Source of the DNA: an uncultured Acetatifactor sp.
GTDB taxonomy: Bacteria > Bacillota > Clostridia > Lachnospirales > Lachnospiraceae
Length of the DNA: 64,000 bases
Reading direction: 5' to 3'
Assembly (NCBI GenBank): GCA_934433135.1
Contig: CAKRZO010000006.1
Span: forward strand, 94,433 to 158,432
In this document: positions 1 to 9,333 of the stretch, piece by piece
Numbering within the stretch: position 1 is the stretch's first letter
Layout of the letters: each line of letters begins with the position of its first letter
The notes under the pieces: generated by a model
Told to the model about the DNA's origin: nothing
Seen by the model: only the letters and a program-made list of their open reading frames with translations
Database searches by the model: none
Translations under genes and position numbers: made by a program

Positions 1-2426
1 CGTCTGTCGTTCGGCGCTTCTTCCAGCACGCTCATGTCCCGTACACCGATCAGGCTCATGTGGAGTGTCCGGGGAATCGGCGTTGCCGTAAGGGTAAGCA
101 CATCCACATTTTCTTTCAGTTTCTTTATTTTTTCCTTATGCGCCACCCCGAATCTTTGCTCTTCATCGATAATCAAAAGTCCCAGATCCTTATATTTTAA
201 ATCCGCAGACAGTACCCGGTGTGTCCCGATTACGATATCCACAAATCCTTTCTGCAGATCGGTAATGGTCTTTTTTTGCTCTGCAGCCGTCCGGAAGCGG
301 CTCATCAAATCAATCCTTATGGGAAAATCCTTCATTCGCTGGACAAAAGTCGTGTAGTGCTGCTGTGCAAGAATCGTCGTAGGCACCAGAAAAACTACCT
401 GCTTTCCCTCCTGTACAGCTTTAAACGCCGCCCGGATGGCGATCTCCGTCTTGCCGTATCCTACATCGCCGCAGATCAAGCGGTCCATAATCTTCGTACT
501 TTCCATATCTGCCTTTGTGTCTGCAATGGCCGAAAGCTGATCCTCAGTTTCTTCAAACGGGAACATTTCCTCAAATTCTTTCTGCCACACCGTATCCGGA
601 CCGTAAGCATACCCTTTTTCCTGCTGCCTTTTGGCATAAAGCTCCACCAGATCTTTCGCCACTTCATTGACCGCGCTGCGGACTCTTGTCTTGGTTTTTT
701 CCCATTCTTTGGTACCCAGTTTGTTCAGCTTCGGCGGCTTGGCATCAGAGGACGCATATTTTTGAATGACATCCAGTCCGGTGGCCAGAACGTAAAGATT
801 GCCGCCGTCACGATAGGAAATTTTAATGTAATCCTTGACCACACCGTTCATTTCCACTTTTTCAATACCACGGTAGATTCCCAGTCCGTGACTTTCATGA
901 ATCACATAATCACCGATCTTAAGCTCGTTAAAGTCACGGATCTTCTGCCCATCGGCAATTTTAGCTCTCTTTTTTTTCTTTTTTTCCACGCCGAAAATAT
1001 CCGATTCCGCAATCACCGCGAACTTTAACATCGGATATTCAAAACCTTTATTCACATGTCCGTAGCAGGTCAGCACCTCCCCCGGTACCACTTCCCGCAT
1101 GGGATCCTCGGTATAAACAGCGGGCACATCCTGATCCCTGAGTTCCTGGGCAAGACGTTTTGCCCTGGTTCTGGATCCGGAAAGCAGAAGCACCCGGCTC
1201 CCTTTTTTCCGGTAAGCCTTCAGATCCTTTAACAGCGCCTCGAAGCTGCCGTTATAGGAAGGAATATTCCGTGCGGAAATATCAAAGGATTTCTTCGGTT
1301 TAAAGAGGCGGGTACGTGCCTCTATGGAAGAAAGCAGCACCAGAGGCATCTGCTCTAACTTTGCCGCAACCTGTTCCGCGCTGTACAGGACATTCATCTG
1401 TCCCGGCAAAAGATATCCAAGCTGCACTCTCTGCGCCATGCTCTCCTTAAATTCCAGTTCCACGCCGTCCGCATGTTCCTGAATTCTTGCCGGTTCTTCC
1501 AAAAAAAAGCAGCACGAAGCGCTTCTTTTGACCAGTTCGGGAAAAGAAGTGAGATCTTCAAAAAAATAGCGGACATAGCTTTCTAAGTTGGCGCCGGCTC
1601 CGCACTCGGTAAGCTGTTCCTTAAGTTCCTGTACCTGTGTTCGGATGCGGTGAGCTTCTTCCGGTTTGTGGGCATCCCGGAACAGCTTTTCCTGCTTCCG
1701 TGCTTCCTGTTCGATCCGCTTTAATCCTTTTTTCATCCTTTCCGGATCCAGTACAAACTCCGCAGCCGGATAAACGCTTATACTTTCCAGCTGTTCAATG
1801 GAACGCTGGCTTAAAAGATCAAAACTCCGAATGGAATCAATTTCCTCTCCCCACAGTTCCACACGGCAGGGATTCTCCCAGGTCAGATCAAAAATATCCA
1901 AGATTCCGCCGCGGACGGAAAATTGTCCCGGTCCTTCCACCTGATACACTTTTTCATAACCGAGCGTTACCAGTTTTGCGGAAAGTTCTTCCAGGTCAAG
2001 GGTTCCGTTTCTTTCAAATTCCAGTACGTCCTCTTCCTGCCATACGGCCTGAGGCGCCATCAGTGCCGCAAAGGTCGTCACCACGGTGACCGGCTTGTTT
2101 TCATATAACCGTTTCAGAACATGGACTCTTTCCTGCGTCAGCTGATTTCCGTGTACATCCGCCTGAAAGAAAATCAGATCCTTTGCCGGGTAAAGCATGA
2201 CATTCCGGTCATAGAAGCGATATTCTTCGCAAATCTGCCTTGCCCGGATATCGCTGTAGGTAACGATTACCTTTACTTTCCGCCCCTCCGACAGACCGTA
2301 TATCATATGAAGCTTTTGCGAATCCACACAACCCGTTACCGACAAAGGTCCCGTGTTTTTGCGGATACTTTCCTGCATATCCCCAAACTCTGCCAATTCC
2401 TTAAGAGGTGCCAGTAATGCCTGCAT
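1..2426 (-). CDS. mfd: Transcription-repair coupling factor Mfd (3' part cut by window edge)
   Basis: Mfd removes RNA polymerase stalled at DNA lesions and recruits UvrA. The reading frame is open from an ATG at 2426 to the left edge, giving 808 residues of a protein normally about 1,110-1,170 long, so the C-terminal helicase lobe and UvrA-masking domain lie outside. Visible in order are an N-terminal UvrB-like region, a polymerase-interaction (CarD-like) segment near residue 505 (IGDYVIHESHGLGIYRG), then SF2 translocase motifs: Walker A GDVGYGKTE near 655, DEEQRFG near 750 and TATPIPRTL near 775. It follows pth on the same strand after 42 bases, a common Firmicutes order. Identification is secure. 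Confidence 0.97.
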   Translation of the reverse strand, partial: MQALLAPLKELAEFGDMQESIRKNTGPLSVTGCVDSQKLHMIYGLSEGRKVKVIVTYSDIRARQICEEYRFYDRNVMLYPAKDLIFFQADVHGNQLTQERVHVLKRLYENKPVTVVTTFAALMAPQAVWQEEDVLEFERNGTLDLEELSAKLVTLGYEKVYQVEGPGQFSVRGGILDIFDLTWENPCRVELWGEEIDSIRSFDLLSQRSIEQLESISVYPAAEFVLDPERMKKGLKRIEQEARKQEKLFRDAHKPEEAHRIRTQVQELKEQLTECGAGANLESYVRYFFEDLTSFPELVKRSASCCFFLEEPARIQEHADGVELEFKESMAQRVQLGYLLPGQMNVLYSAEQVAAKLEQMPLVLLSSIEARTRLFKPKKSFDISARNIPSYNGSFEALLKDLKAYRKKGSRVLLLSGSRTRAKRLAQELRDQDVPAVYTEDPMREVVPGEVLTCYGHVNKGFEYPMLKFAVIAESDIFGVEKKKKKRAKIADGQKIRDFNELKIGDYVIHESHGLGIYRGIEKVEMNGVVKDYIKISYRDGGNLYVLATGLDVIQKYASSDAKPPKLNKLGTKEWEKTKTRVRSAVNEVAKDLVELYAKRQQEKGYAYGPDTVWQKEFEEMFPFEETEDQLSAIADTKADMESTKIMDRLICGDVGYGKTEIAIRAAFKAVQEGKQVVFLVPTTILAQQHYTTFVQRMKDFPIRIDLMSRFRTAAEQKKTITDLQKGFVDIVIGTHRVLSADLKYKDLGLLIIDEEQRFGVAHKEKIKKLKENVDVLTLTATPIPRTLHMSLIGVRDMSVLEEAPNDR

Positions 2427-2444
2427 TTTCTACTCCTTTTGCTG

Positions 2445-2496
2445 CTGCAACTCTGCTGCTGTTTTGCTTCATGAATGCTTGTCTTGAACCGTTCCT
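2445..2496 (+). repeat. Degenerate family A repeat remnant at pth 3' end
   Basis: The segment reads like the right half of the full family A copy at 56336-56500: it shares TTTTGCTTCATG and ends in TGTCTTGAACCGTT, close to TGTCTGAACTGTT. It overlaps the last codons of pth, so the extreme C-terminus of that protein seems to be encoded by repeat sequence. Similarity was judged by eye. Confidence 0.45.
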
Positions 2497-3065
2497 GCAT
2501 TTTTTCGGTTGAATTGGTTCATTGCCTGATCCACGTCTCCGGCAATCATCATTTCTATCGCTTCCTGCGCTTTTTCGTAGGCTTCCTCCATCCGCTTTTG
2601 CTCCGAAGCATCAAAATGTCCCAATACATAATCCGCCAGATCATATCCGGCGGGTTTCTCCCCCACTCCGATTTTGATTCGGGAAAATTCATCCGTTCCC
2701 AAGTGCAGAATGATATTTTTCAGCCCGTTATGGCCTCCCGCACTACCTTTTTTCCGGATCCGCACCTGGCCTACATCCAGGCTGATATCATCGGACAAAA
2801 CAATGAGTTCTTTCGTGACATCGATTTTGTAGTAATCCGCTAATTCCCGGATAGACTCTCCGCTCAGATTCATATAGGTCTGGGGCTTTGCCAGAATGAC
2901 TTTCTGACCGCCGATGATTCCCTTTCCGATAATCGCCTTATGCTTTTTTTCCAGCAGACGAATGTTTTCTTTTTCGGCCAGCCTGTCGATTACATCAAAA
3001 CCGACATTGTGTCTGGTATGGGCATACTGCCCGGTAGGATTTCCAAGTCCTGCGATAATATACAT
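2469..3065 (-). CDS. pth: Peptidyl-tRNA hydrolase
   Basis: Pth frees tRNA from peptidyl-tRNAs dropped during translation, in the cytoplasm. The 198-residue length is typical. The N-terminus shows the active-site block GLGNPTGQYAHTRHNVGFD with Asn9 and catalytic His19, and the later GSAGGHNGLK block is the family signature. The ATG at 3065 is preceded by an AAGGA ribosome site. It is followed by mfd and probably co-transcribed with it. The last residues overlap a degenerate dispersed repeat (2445-2496), so the tail after the conserved fold is probably not functional sequence. Confidence 0.96.
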   Translation of the reverse strand: MYIIAGLGNPTGQYAHTRHNVGFDVIDRLAEKENIRLLEKKHKAIIGKGIIGGQKVILAKPQTYMNLSGESIRELADYYKIDVTKELIVLSDDISLDVGQVRIRKKGSAGGHNGLKNIILHLGTDEFSRIKIGVGEKPAGYDLADYVLGHFDASEQKRMEEAYEKAQEAIEMMIAGDVDQAMNQFNRKNAGTVQDKHS

Positions 3066-3099
3066 AGTTCTTATTCCTTTGCTGTTTCGCTACGCTTTT

Positions 3100-4188
3100 T
3101 TATGCCAACACCTTTTTAAGCTCCGGTGCAAGCGCTTCTCCCCATCTTAAGCAGCCTTCTTTATCCGGATGTCCTCCGAAAACCGCTTTCTGCGGCTCAT
3201 CGGGGCTTTTCCCCAGGATCGGAACGTTGTCGAAAAAGCCGTCTGCCTTGGGAGCTAGTGTATCCCGGATAAAGGCATTCAGATTCTTCCAGACGCTAAG
3301 TCTTTCTCCCTCGTAATCAAAAGGCGGAATGGTCTGGATCAGCACTTTTTTTCCGGCTTTTTTTAACTGATTAAAAATAGTTTCCAAATCCTTGCGGATG
3401 CATTCTTCCGAAAGCCCTTGCATAATGTCATTGACTCCGAAACATACCACAATCACATCCGCCTGTTTTGCTTTAAACATCCAGGAGCCGTTTGTCGCCG
3501 CATCATCTGCCCTGCCGTAACCGATTCCCAGATTCCAGAAGGAACAGCCCGTTCCGATTTTTTCCGCAGCGACTGCATTCCAGTGCGTATAGGTATTCAT
3601 CTGCGTCCCAAGCCCCTGGGTAATGGAATCTCCCCAGAAGGCAACTCTTTCTTTTACTTCCCTTTTGCAGCCGATCATCGATGCTGCCGGATGAATCGTG
3701 GACGGAACCCATTTTCCATCTTCCAACAAAAAGGACGGTATCACGCTTTCTTCATGACAGGGAAGTTCTCTTCCCCGGTAACAAAGTTCCAAACACAGAT
3801 CCTGTCCTGCTTCCAAAGTCAGTTTGACCGGATCAGAGGAAAAAAACTCACCCGGCATGACTTCCTTTTTCGTCTCTCCCCGAAAAGTTAAGGCTTTCCA
3901 CTTCATTTCCGAAGGCATATGCTCTCCATCAAACGCTTTCACGATACCGACCCGCGCTTCTGCAATCTCCCAACTGTCGCAGACATAGTTCCGGGTACTT
4001 AACGTTCCGTCCGAAAAAGTGCTGTCAATGCTATTGGAAAACAGGATAGAATATTCCAGTTCCCCTCCGGCAAATATTTTATAAAAAGTCCTGCTGGTAT
4101 CCGTTTTTTCACTGTCTTTTCGAAGAAAAAAACGCTGATTGGATGTTCCTGCCAAAGTATTGGACACATATTCTTCAAAATATTTCAT
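3100..4188 (-). CDS. SGNH/GDSL-type hydrolase (carbohydrate esterase-like)
   Basis: The 362-residue protein has two parts. Residues about 1-175 look like a beta-rich accessory domain. From about 185 an SGNH esterase domain shows block I GDSITQG (nucleophile Ser near 188), block III GVNDIMQG, and a C-terminal block V GGHPDKEG carrying the Asp-x-x-His-like catalytic pair region. Family members deacylate sugars or lipids. No signal peptide is seen, so it probably acts in the cytoplasm. I start at the ATG at 4188, behind AAAGGA, rather than the TTG at 4206. The substrate is unknown. It sits downstream of spoVG behind a terminator, so it is probably its own transcript. Confidence 0.85.
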   Translation of the reverse strand: MKYFEEYVSNTLAGTSNQRFFLRKDSEKTDTSRTFYKIFAGGELEYSILFSNSIDSTFSDGTLSTRNYVCDSWEIAEARVGIVKAFDGEHMPSEMKWKALTFRGETKKEVMPGEFFSSDPVKLTLEAGQDLCLELCYRGRELPCHEESVIPSFLLEDGKWVPSTIHPAASMIGCKREVKERVAFWGDSITQGLGTQMNTYTHWNAVAAEKIGTGCSFWNLGIGYGRADDAATNGSWMFKAKQADVIVVCFGVNDIMQGLSEECIRKDLETIFNQLKKAGKKVLIQTIPPFDYEGERLSVWKNLNAFIRDTLAPKADGFFDNVPILGKSPDEPQKAVFGGHPDKEGCLRWGEALAPELKKVLA

Positions 4189-4295
4189 GGCTGCCTGTCC
4201 TTTCAACCTTTCTCATTTCTAGTTTGGGCAAATCCCATTATACTCAGGAAAAATGGGAGTGTCAATAAAAGAATACCGGCAGTTTCCTATGACAG

Positions 4296-4318
4296 AAAAA
4301 AAGGCAGACGAATCTGCC
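4296..4318 (-). terminator. Intrinsic terminator of the glgC-glgD-spoVG operon
   Basis: Read on the minus strand, a perfect 6-bp stem (GGCAGA, loop TTCG, TCTGCC) is followed directly by seven T residues, 25 bases after the spoVG stop codon. Confidence 0.9.
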
Positions 4319-4342
4319 CCTTTTCGTTGATCGTTATTAGGT

Positions 4343-4621
4343 TTATGAAATAATGCCTGCGGCATCTTCCGGCATATCCCGGTATTTTTCCAGAATAATT
4401 CTCTGCATATTTTCGCGGGTTGCCGAATGAATCGGATGAGCAATGTCTTTAAATTCTCCGTCCGTGCCTTTTTTACTTGGCATGGCGATAAACATTCCTT
4501 TATCTCCTTCAATCACTTTGATATCATGTACCACAAATTCATCGTCCAGTGTAATGGAAGCAATGGCTTTCAGTTTCCCTTCTTTCCCTATTTTACGTAT
4601 TCTCACATCTGTTATTCTCAT
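4343..4621 (-). CDS. spoVG: Septation/sporulation regulator SpoVG
   Basis: SpoVG is a small nucleic-acid-binding regulator that affects sporulation and septation in Firmicutes. The 92-residue sequence starts MRITDVRIRK and continues with the family's characteristic core (ALASITLDDEFVVHDIKV-like, then MPSKK). I chose the ATG at 4621, which has a GGGAG site 8 bases upstream, over the in-frame GTG at 4627. It is 27 bases downstream of glgD and ends in a strong terminator, so it is the last gene of the glgC-glgD-spoVG operon, tying glycogen synthesis to a developmental regulator. Confidence 0.95.
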   Translation of the reverse strand: MRITDVRIRKIGKEGKLKAIASITLDDEFVVHDIKVIEGDKGMFIAMPSKKGTDGEFKDIAHPIHSATRENMQRIILEKYRDMPEDAAGIIS

Positions 4622-4648
4622 TTGCACATCTCCCTCATAGCAATCTGA

Positions 4649-5767
4649 TCAAATCATATATCTTGCATTTCGTTCTACTACAATCCTCACACCGTCTTCT
4701 CCCACGTAATGGCTTCCGGCGCTGATGGTATCATGGCTTTCCACAATACAGTTCTCGATATAGGAATTGTCACCGATGTAGACATCATTTAAGATAATCG
4801 AGTTCTTTATCACACAATTGTTGCCGATATAACTTTTCTTAAAGATTACGGAATCCTCTATGGCTCCGTTGATAATACAGCCGCTGGAAATCAGACTGTT
4901 GCGGATCCGCACGCCGGTATTATATTTTGCGGGGGGCAGATCTTCAATCTTGGAATAAATCTCCGGATATTCATTGAAAAAGTAATTACGCACCTCGGGC
5001 TTTAAGAAGTCCATGTTGGTATTATAATAATCTTCCACCGAAGCGATATTTCTCCAGTAATCGGTCATCTGATAGCCGTAAATACGTTTCAGATCCTTAT
5101 AGCGAACCAGAATGTCTCTTACAAAATCATACCGGTCTTCCTCCGCGCAGCGTTCAATCATCTCAATCAGCTGGCGGCGGCGCAGAATGTAGATCCCGCA
5201 GGACACCATGTTGGTTCTGGCCTTCAAAGGCTTTTCTTCAAATTCCACAATACGGTTCTCTTCGTCCATCACAATGGTTCCGAAACGTTCCACATTAACC
5301 TGCGGCTCCATTTCCCGGCATACTACCGTAATATCCGCCTTTTTATTGATATGATATTCCAGCACTTTTCCGAAATCCATCTTATAAACACCGTCGCCGG
5401 AAGCAATCACCACGTAAGGTTCATGACTGTTTTTTAAGAAAGACAGATTCTGCCAGATCGCATCCGCCGTTCCGCAGTACCAGTTACTGTTATCCGCCGT
5501 CACAGCCGGTGTAAATACAAACAAACCTCCCTGCTTTCTTCCGAAATCCCACCACTTGGAAGAACTTAAATGCTCGTTTAAGCTTCTCGCATTATATTGT
5601 GTAAAGACCGCCACCTTCTGGATATGGGAATTGGACATATTGCTGAGTGTAAAATCAATGCTTCTGTAAGTTCCCGCAATAGGCATGGCACAGATTGCCC
5701 TCTTCTTGGAAAGTTCTCTCATCCTGTGATTATTGCCGCCTGCCAAAATAATTCCGATCGCTCTCAC
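4649..5767 (-). CDS. glgD: Glucose-1-phosphate adenylyltransferase subunit GlgD
   Basis: GlgD is the second subunit of the ADP-glucose pyrophosphorylase of Firmicutes, forming a heterotetramer with GlgC to make ADP-glucose for glycogen. The 372 residues show the nucleotidyltransferase N-terminus (IILAGGNNHRMRELSKKRA), FTQYNARSLNEHL, a GSDGVYK-like ASGDGVYKMDF segment and a C-terminal left-handed beta-helix with hexapeptide repeats. The canonical pyrophosphorylase loop of GlgC (GGQGSRL) is altered to GGNNHRM, as usual in GlgD, which is thought to be regulatory or weakly catalytic. The GTG start overlaps the glgC stop by 4 bases (GTGA), indicating translational coupling. Confidence 0.95.
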   Translation of the reverse strand: MRAIGIILAGGNNHRMRELSKKRAICAMPIAGTYRSIDFTLSNMSNSHIQKVAVFTQYNARSLNEHLSSSKWWDFGRKQGGLFVFTPAVTADNSNWYCGTADAIWQNLSFLKNSHEPYVVIASGDGVYKMDFGKVLEYHINKKADITVVCREMEPQVNVERFGTIVMDEENRIVEFEEKPLKARTNMVSCGIYILRRRQLIEMIERCAEEDRYDFVRDILVRYKDLKRIYGYQMTDYWRNIASVEDYYNTNMDFLKPEVRNYFFNEYPEIYSKIEDLPPAKYNTGVRIRNSLISSGCIINGAIEDSVIFKKSYIGNNCVIKNSIILNDVYIGDNSYIENCIVESHDTISAGSHYVGEDGVRIVVERNARYMI

Positions 5768-7038
5768 ATCTGTTCACCTGCCTTAATTAAAGATTTACCG
5801 CTTGCCAGATAAAGATTCTCATAATCTTCTTCTGACGTCTTGCCGGCCACTACCGTATTTTTTCCGATTGTCACATGATCCGGTATGCTGCTCTTTTCAC
5901 CGATTGTGACAAGACCATGATTGTAAATGTGAGGCGCTATTTCGTTTTCCCTTTCTTCTCCCGCACCCAAAGTCACACCGTTGCCGATGGAAACATTTTC
6001 CGCAACAATCGCCTTCTGAATGTTGCAATTCTCACCGATCTGCGTCTGGTTCATAATGATGGAATCCCTGACCACAGTTCCTTTGCCGATTACCACTCCG
6101 CAGCCGATTACGGAATTATAAACTTCTCCGTAGATGCTGGTTCCCTCTCCGATAATGCAGCGTTCCACTGCGCAGGAATCTGCTATGTACTGCGGCGGAA
6201 GACTGGCGGATTTGGTGTAGATTTTCCAATATTCCTCATACAGATTAAAATCCGGTACAATATCAATCAGTTCCATGTTGGCTTCCCAGTAAGAATGAAG
6301 CGTTCCCACATCCTTCCAGTAACCATTGAATTCATAGGCATAAAGAGGCGCTCCGTTATCATGACAGTACGGAATGACATGCTTCCCGAAATCCAATGCA
6401 GGCTGATCCGCCATGGTAATCAATGCTTCTTTTAATGTTTTCCAGTTAAAAATATAAATTCCCATACTTGCAAGATTGCTTCTGGGATGAGCCGGTTTCT
6501 CCTCAAATTCCGTAATCCGGTGATTCTCATCGGTAATCATGATACCGAACCGGCTTGCTTCCTCAATCGGAACCGGCATAACGGCAATGGTAACCTCCGC
6601 ATGATTGGCTTTATGAAAATCTAGCATTAACTCATAATCCATCTTATAAATATGGTCGCCGGACAGAATCAGAACATATTCCGGATTATAGCTTTCCATA
6701 TAATCAAGATTCTGATAAATGGCGTTCGCTGTTCCGGTATACCATTCACTGTTGGTACTCTTCTCATAGGGCGGCAGAACAGTTACTCCGCCGATGTTCC
6801 GATCCAGATCCCATGGAATACCGATTCCGATATGGGTATTCAGCCGAAGGGGCTGATACTGTGTCAGAACGCCCACTGTATCCACACCGGAATTAATGCA
6901 GTTCGACAACGGGAAATCAATAATACGATATTTTCCGCCGAAAGCAACTGCAGGCTTGGCGACTTTGGATGTCAGAACACCCAGACGGCTCCCCTGACCG
7001 CCTGCCAGCAACATGGCAATCATTTCTTTTTTTATCAT
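5764..7038 (-). CDS. glgC: Glucose-1-phosphate adenylyltransferase GlgC
   Basis: GlgC makes ADP-glucose and pyrophosphate from glucose-1-phosphate and ATP, the committed step of bacterial glycogen synthesis. The 424-residue protein has the catalytic loop LLAGGQGSRLGVLT, KPAVAFGGKYRIIDF, the LSGDHIYKMDYE substrate segment, FEEKPAHPRSN, and a C-terminal beta-helix of hexapeptide repeats for allosteric control and oligomerisation. The ATG at 7038 follows a TGAGGTGA site. It is first in the glgC-glgD-spoVG operon, with a promoter at 7163-7191. Confidence 0.97.
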   Translation of the reverse strand: MIKKEMIAMLLAGGQGSRLGVLTSKVAKPAVAFGGKYRIIDFPLSNCINSGVDTVGVLTQYQPLRLNTHIGIGIPWDLDRNIGGVTVLPPYEKSTNSEWYTGTANAIYQNLDYMESYNPEYVLILSGDHIYKMDYELMLDFHKANHAEVTIAVMPVPIEEASRFGIMITDENHRITEFEEKPAHPRSNLASMGIYIFNWKTLKEALITMADQPALDFGKHVIPYCHDNGAPLYAYEFNGYWKDVGTLHSYWEANMELIDIVPDFNLYEEYWKIYTKSASLPPQYIADSCAVERCIIGEGTSIYGEVYNSVIGCGVVIGKGTVVRDSIIMNQTQIGENCNIQKAIVAENVSIGNGVTLGAGEERENEIAPHIYNHGLVTIGEKSSIPDHVTIGKNTVVAGKTSEEDYENLYLASGKSLIKAGEQM

Positions 7039-7162
7039 GTCTTCACCTCAATCTAGCCTTTTACCATCCCTTAGCCGAGAATCCGCTTTGCCTGCATCGA
7101 TCGGAAAGGATACTGAACGCTGTCCGGCTCCGCATATGCCCGTGGTAAATTATGGTATGTCC

Positions 7163-7191
7163 ATTATATCACAGCTTGACCTGAAAGTGAA
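7163..7191 (-). promoter_or_regulatory. Candidate sigma-A promoter for glgC
   Basis: On the minus strand a perfect -10 box TATAAT (7163-7168) lies 17 bases downstream of a partial -35 box TTCACT (7186-7191). It gives a leader of about 120 bases before glgC. Confidence 0.6.
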
Positions 7192-7310
7192 TATTAATTG
7201 CCAAAAAAATATTGTCTTTTCCGATTTTTATATTCACTTTGCCTGCATTTTACATTTTTATTACCATTATTCTCCTATTTTGCACAATTTATGACTTATA
7301 TCGGCAAAAC

Positions 7311-7369
7311 ATTGGTAACAGTTCAGACAAGCGCGGTTTTGCAAATGGCGCATCTGAACTGTTACCAAT
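7311..7369 (-). repeat. Short family A repeat with 17-bp perfect inverted ends
   Basis: ATTGGTAACAGTTCAGA (7311-7327) and its exact reverse complement (7353-7369) flank a 25-base interior. Read on the minus strand the interior begins TGCGCCATTTGCAAAACCG, which matches the start of the full copy at 56336 (GCGCCATTCGCAAAATCG), so this is an internally deleted member of the same family. It lies 32 bases past the ABC-F stop codon. The 363-base gap 7039-7401 holds only this hairpin and the glgC promoter. Confidence 0.85.
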
Positions 7370-7401
7370 AACTGGTTCGAATTGTAAGAATCATTCCGGA
7401 T

Positions 7402-9312
7402 TTATGCCTGCTGTGCAATTTTGGCCGCCAGTTCCTCCAGATACATCCAGCGATCCAGCTTCTCTTCCAGCATTTTTTCAGCCTCTTCCTTTTCCGCGGA
7501 AAGTGCATTCAACTTCACGAAATCCGTAGCAGCCTCTGTCATGCCCTTTTCCAGTTCCCCGATCTTTTCTTCCAGCGCTGCGATGTCACTCTCTATGGTT
7601 TCGTACTCTCTTTGTTCCTTGTAGCTGAATTTTAATTTTTGCGGTCCTCGCTCCTTTTTCCCTTTGCCGTTCTTCTCCGGATCGGTTCTCTCCGGCGTTT
7701 CCCGGCCCGACTTAAGCTCCTGCTCCATGCCTTTCGTCGGTTTTATCTTAAGGCCGGAGTTCTCTTTCGCGTTTTCTTCTTCCGCCTTTTTCAAAGCATA
7801 ATCCGTATAGCCGCCTTCGTACTGCCGGATCTTTCCGCCTTCCTCAAAGGCAAAAATCCGTCTCATGGTTCTGTCCAGAAAGTACCGGTCATGGGATACG
7901 GTAATCACAATTCCCTCGTAACGATCCAGATAGTCCTCCAGAATGGTTAACGTTGCAATATCCAGATTGTTGGTGGGCTCATCCAGCAAAAGGCAATTGG
8001 GTGAAGATGCCAACACCCGCAATAGATTCAGACGTTTCTTTTCTCCTCCGGACAATTTTCCGATGGGACTGTACTGCTTCTGCGGCGGGAAAAGAAATTT
8101 TTCCAGCATGGCAGACGCCGACAGCATGCCGTCCGCCGTCCGGATGTATTCCGCCGTATCTTTCACGTAATCAATCACTCTCTGCTGCGGATCCATAAAG
8201 GACTCATCGATTTCCTTTTCTCCCCCGTCCGCCGCAGGCTTTTGGGATGCAATCTCCTGCGCGTAGTACCCCATTTTTACCGTCTGGCCGACGATGACCT
8301 GCCCGGAGTCCTGGGGAAGGATCCCGGCAATGATCTTCATCAGCGTTGATTTTCCGCAGCCGTTGGGACCGATAAAACCGACACGGTCATTTTTCAAGAA
8401 AATATAAGAAAAATCCTCAATCAGCTTCCGGTCTCCGTATGCTTTACCGATATGCTCCAGTTCTACCGTAGTCTTTCCCAGTCTCGTGGAAATGGAACTC
8501 AGTTCCACCTGCGAATCCTTAACCGGTGCCTCGCGATCCCGCAATTCTTCGTAACGTTGAATATGGGCTTTCTGTTTGGTGGAGCGGGCTCTTGCGCCTC
8601 TTTGAATCCACTCCAGTTCCACCCGCAGAATGGACTGCCTCTTACGCTCACTTGCCTGCTGCATTTCCTCTCTCTGCGCTTTCAGTTCCAGGAAACCGGA
8701 ATAATTGGTTTGGTAACTGTATATGGAGCCCTTATCGATTTCAACAATCCGGTTCGTGACACTGTCCAGAAAATAACGGTCATGCGTCACCATGATCAGA
8801 GAGCCTTTCCACTTCTTCAGATACTCTTCCAGCCAGTCCGCCATATCGTTATCCAGATGGTTGGTAGGCTCGTCCAGAAGGAGAATATCCGCCGGTGAAA
8901 GCAGTGTACGGATTAATGCCAGACGTTTCCGCTGTCCTCCGGAAAGTTGCCCGGCAGGCTGTGCAAAATCCGTAATTCCGAGACGCATCATCATGGCTTT
9001 GGCATCGCTCTCTGCGCTCCACCTGTTCTCTTCCGTCACATTGCCTTCCAGCACGCATTCTAAACTGCTTTTCCCGGCTTCAAATTCCGGATGCTGCGGC
9101 AGGTAGCGCAACACCACATGCCCTGCCCTGGTAATTGTCCCTTCATCGGGCTCCTCCAGCCCGGCAATCATCTTAAGCAATGTGGTCTTCCCGGTTCCGT
9201 TGATACCGATCACGCCGACCTTTTCTCCTTCCTGCAAAGAAAAAGATGCATTGCAGAATAATTTCCTTTCTGTATATGATTTCGTCAGATTTTCCACTGT
9301 CAGTAAATTCAC
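7402..9312 (-). CDS. ABC-F family ATPase (ribosome-associated)
   Basis: ABC-F proteins are soluble twin-ATPase proteins that act on ribosomes as translation factors or antibiotic-protection proteins. The 636 residues show two nucleotide-binding domains with Walker A GINGTGKTT and GPNGCGKST, signatures LSGGQRKRL and LSGGEKKRL, Walker B motifs LLLDEPTNHLD and LLLDEPTNNLD, no membrane segments, an inter-domain linker and a charged C-terminal coiled coil. I start at the GTG at 9312 with GGGAGG 9 bases upstream, because the longer frame runs back through a repeat and the promoter. Which ribosomal job or drug it serves cannot be told from sequence. Confidence 0.93.
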   Translation of the reverse strand: MNLLTVENLTKSYTERKLFCNASFSLQEGEKVGVIGINGTGKTTLLKMIAGLEEPDEGTITRAGHVVLRYLPQHPEFEAGKSSLECVLEGNVTEENRWSAESDAKAMMMRLGITDFAQPAGQLSGGQRKRLALIRTLLSPADILLLDEPTNHLDNDMADWLEEYLKKWKGSLIMVTHDRYFLDSVTNRIVEIDKGSIYSYQTNYSGFLELKAQREEMQQASERKRQSILRVELEWIQRGARARSTKQKAHIQRYEELRDREAPVKDSQVELSSISTRLGKTTVELEHIGKAYGDRKLIEDFSYIFLKNDRVGFIGPNGCGKSTLMKIIAGILPQDSGQVIVGQTVKMGYYAQEIASQKPAADGGEKEIDESFMDPQQRVIDYVKDTAEYIRTADGMLSASAMLEKFLFPPQKQYSPIGKLSGGEKKRLNLLRVLASSPNCLLLDEPTNNLDIATLTILEDYLDRYEGIVITVSHDRYFLDRTMRRIFAFEEGGKIRQYEGGYTDYALKKAEEENAKENSGLKIKPTKGMEQELKSGRETPERTDPEKNGKGKKERGPQKLKFSYKEQREYETIESDIAALEEKIGELEKGMTEAATDFVKLNALSAEKEEAEKMLEEKLDRWMYLEELAAKIAQQA

Positions 9313-9333
9313 GCCTGCTGCCTCCCTCTTTTT

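Noticed and set aside
219..1028. 269-residue plus-strand open frame
   Set aside because: It is antisense to mfd, whose motifs are unmistakable; it has no ribosome site and low-complexity Phe/His-rich composition.
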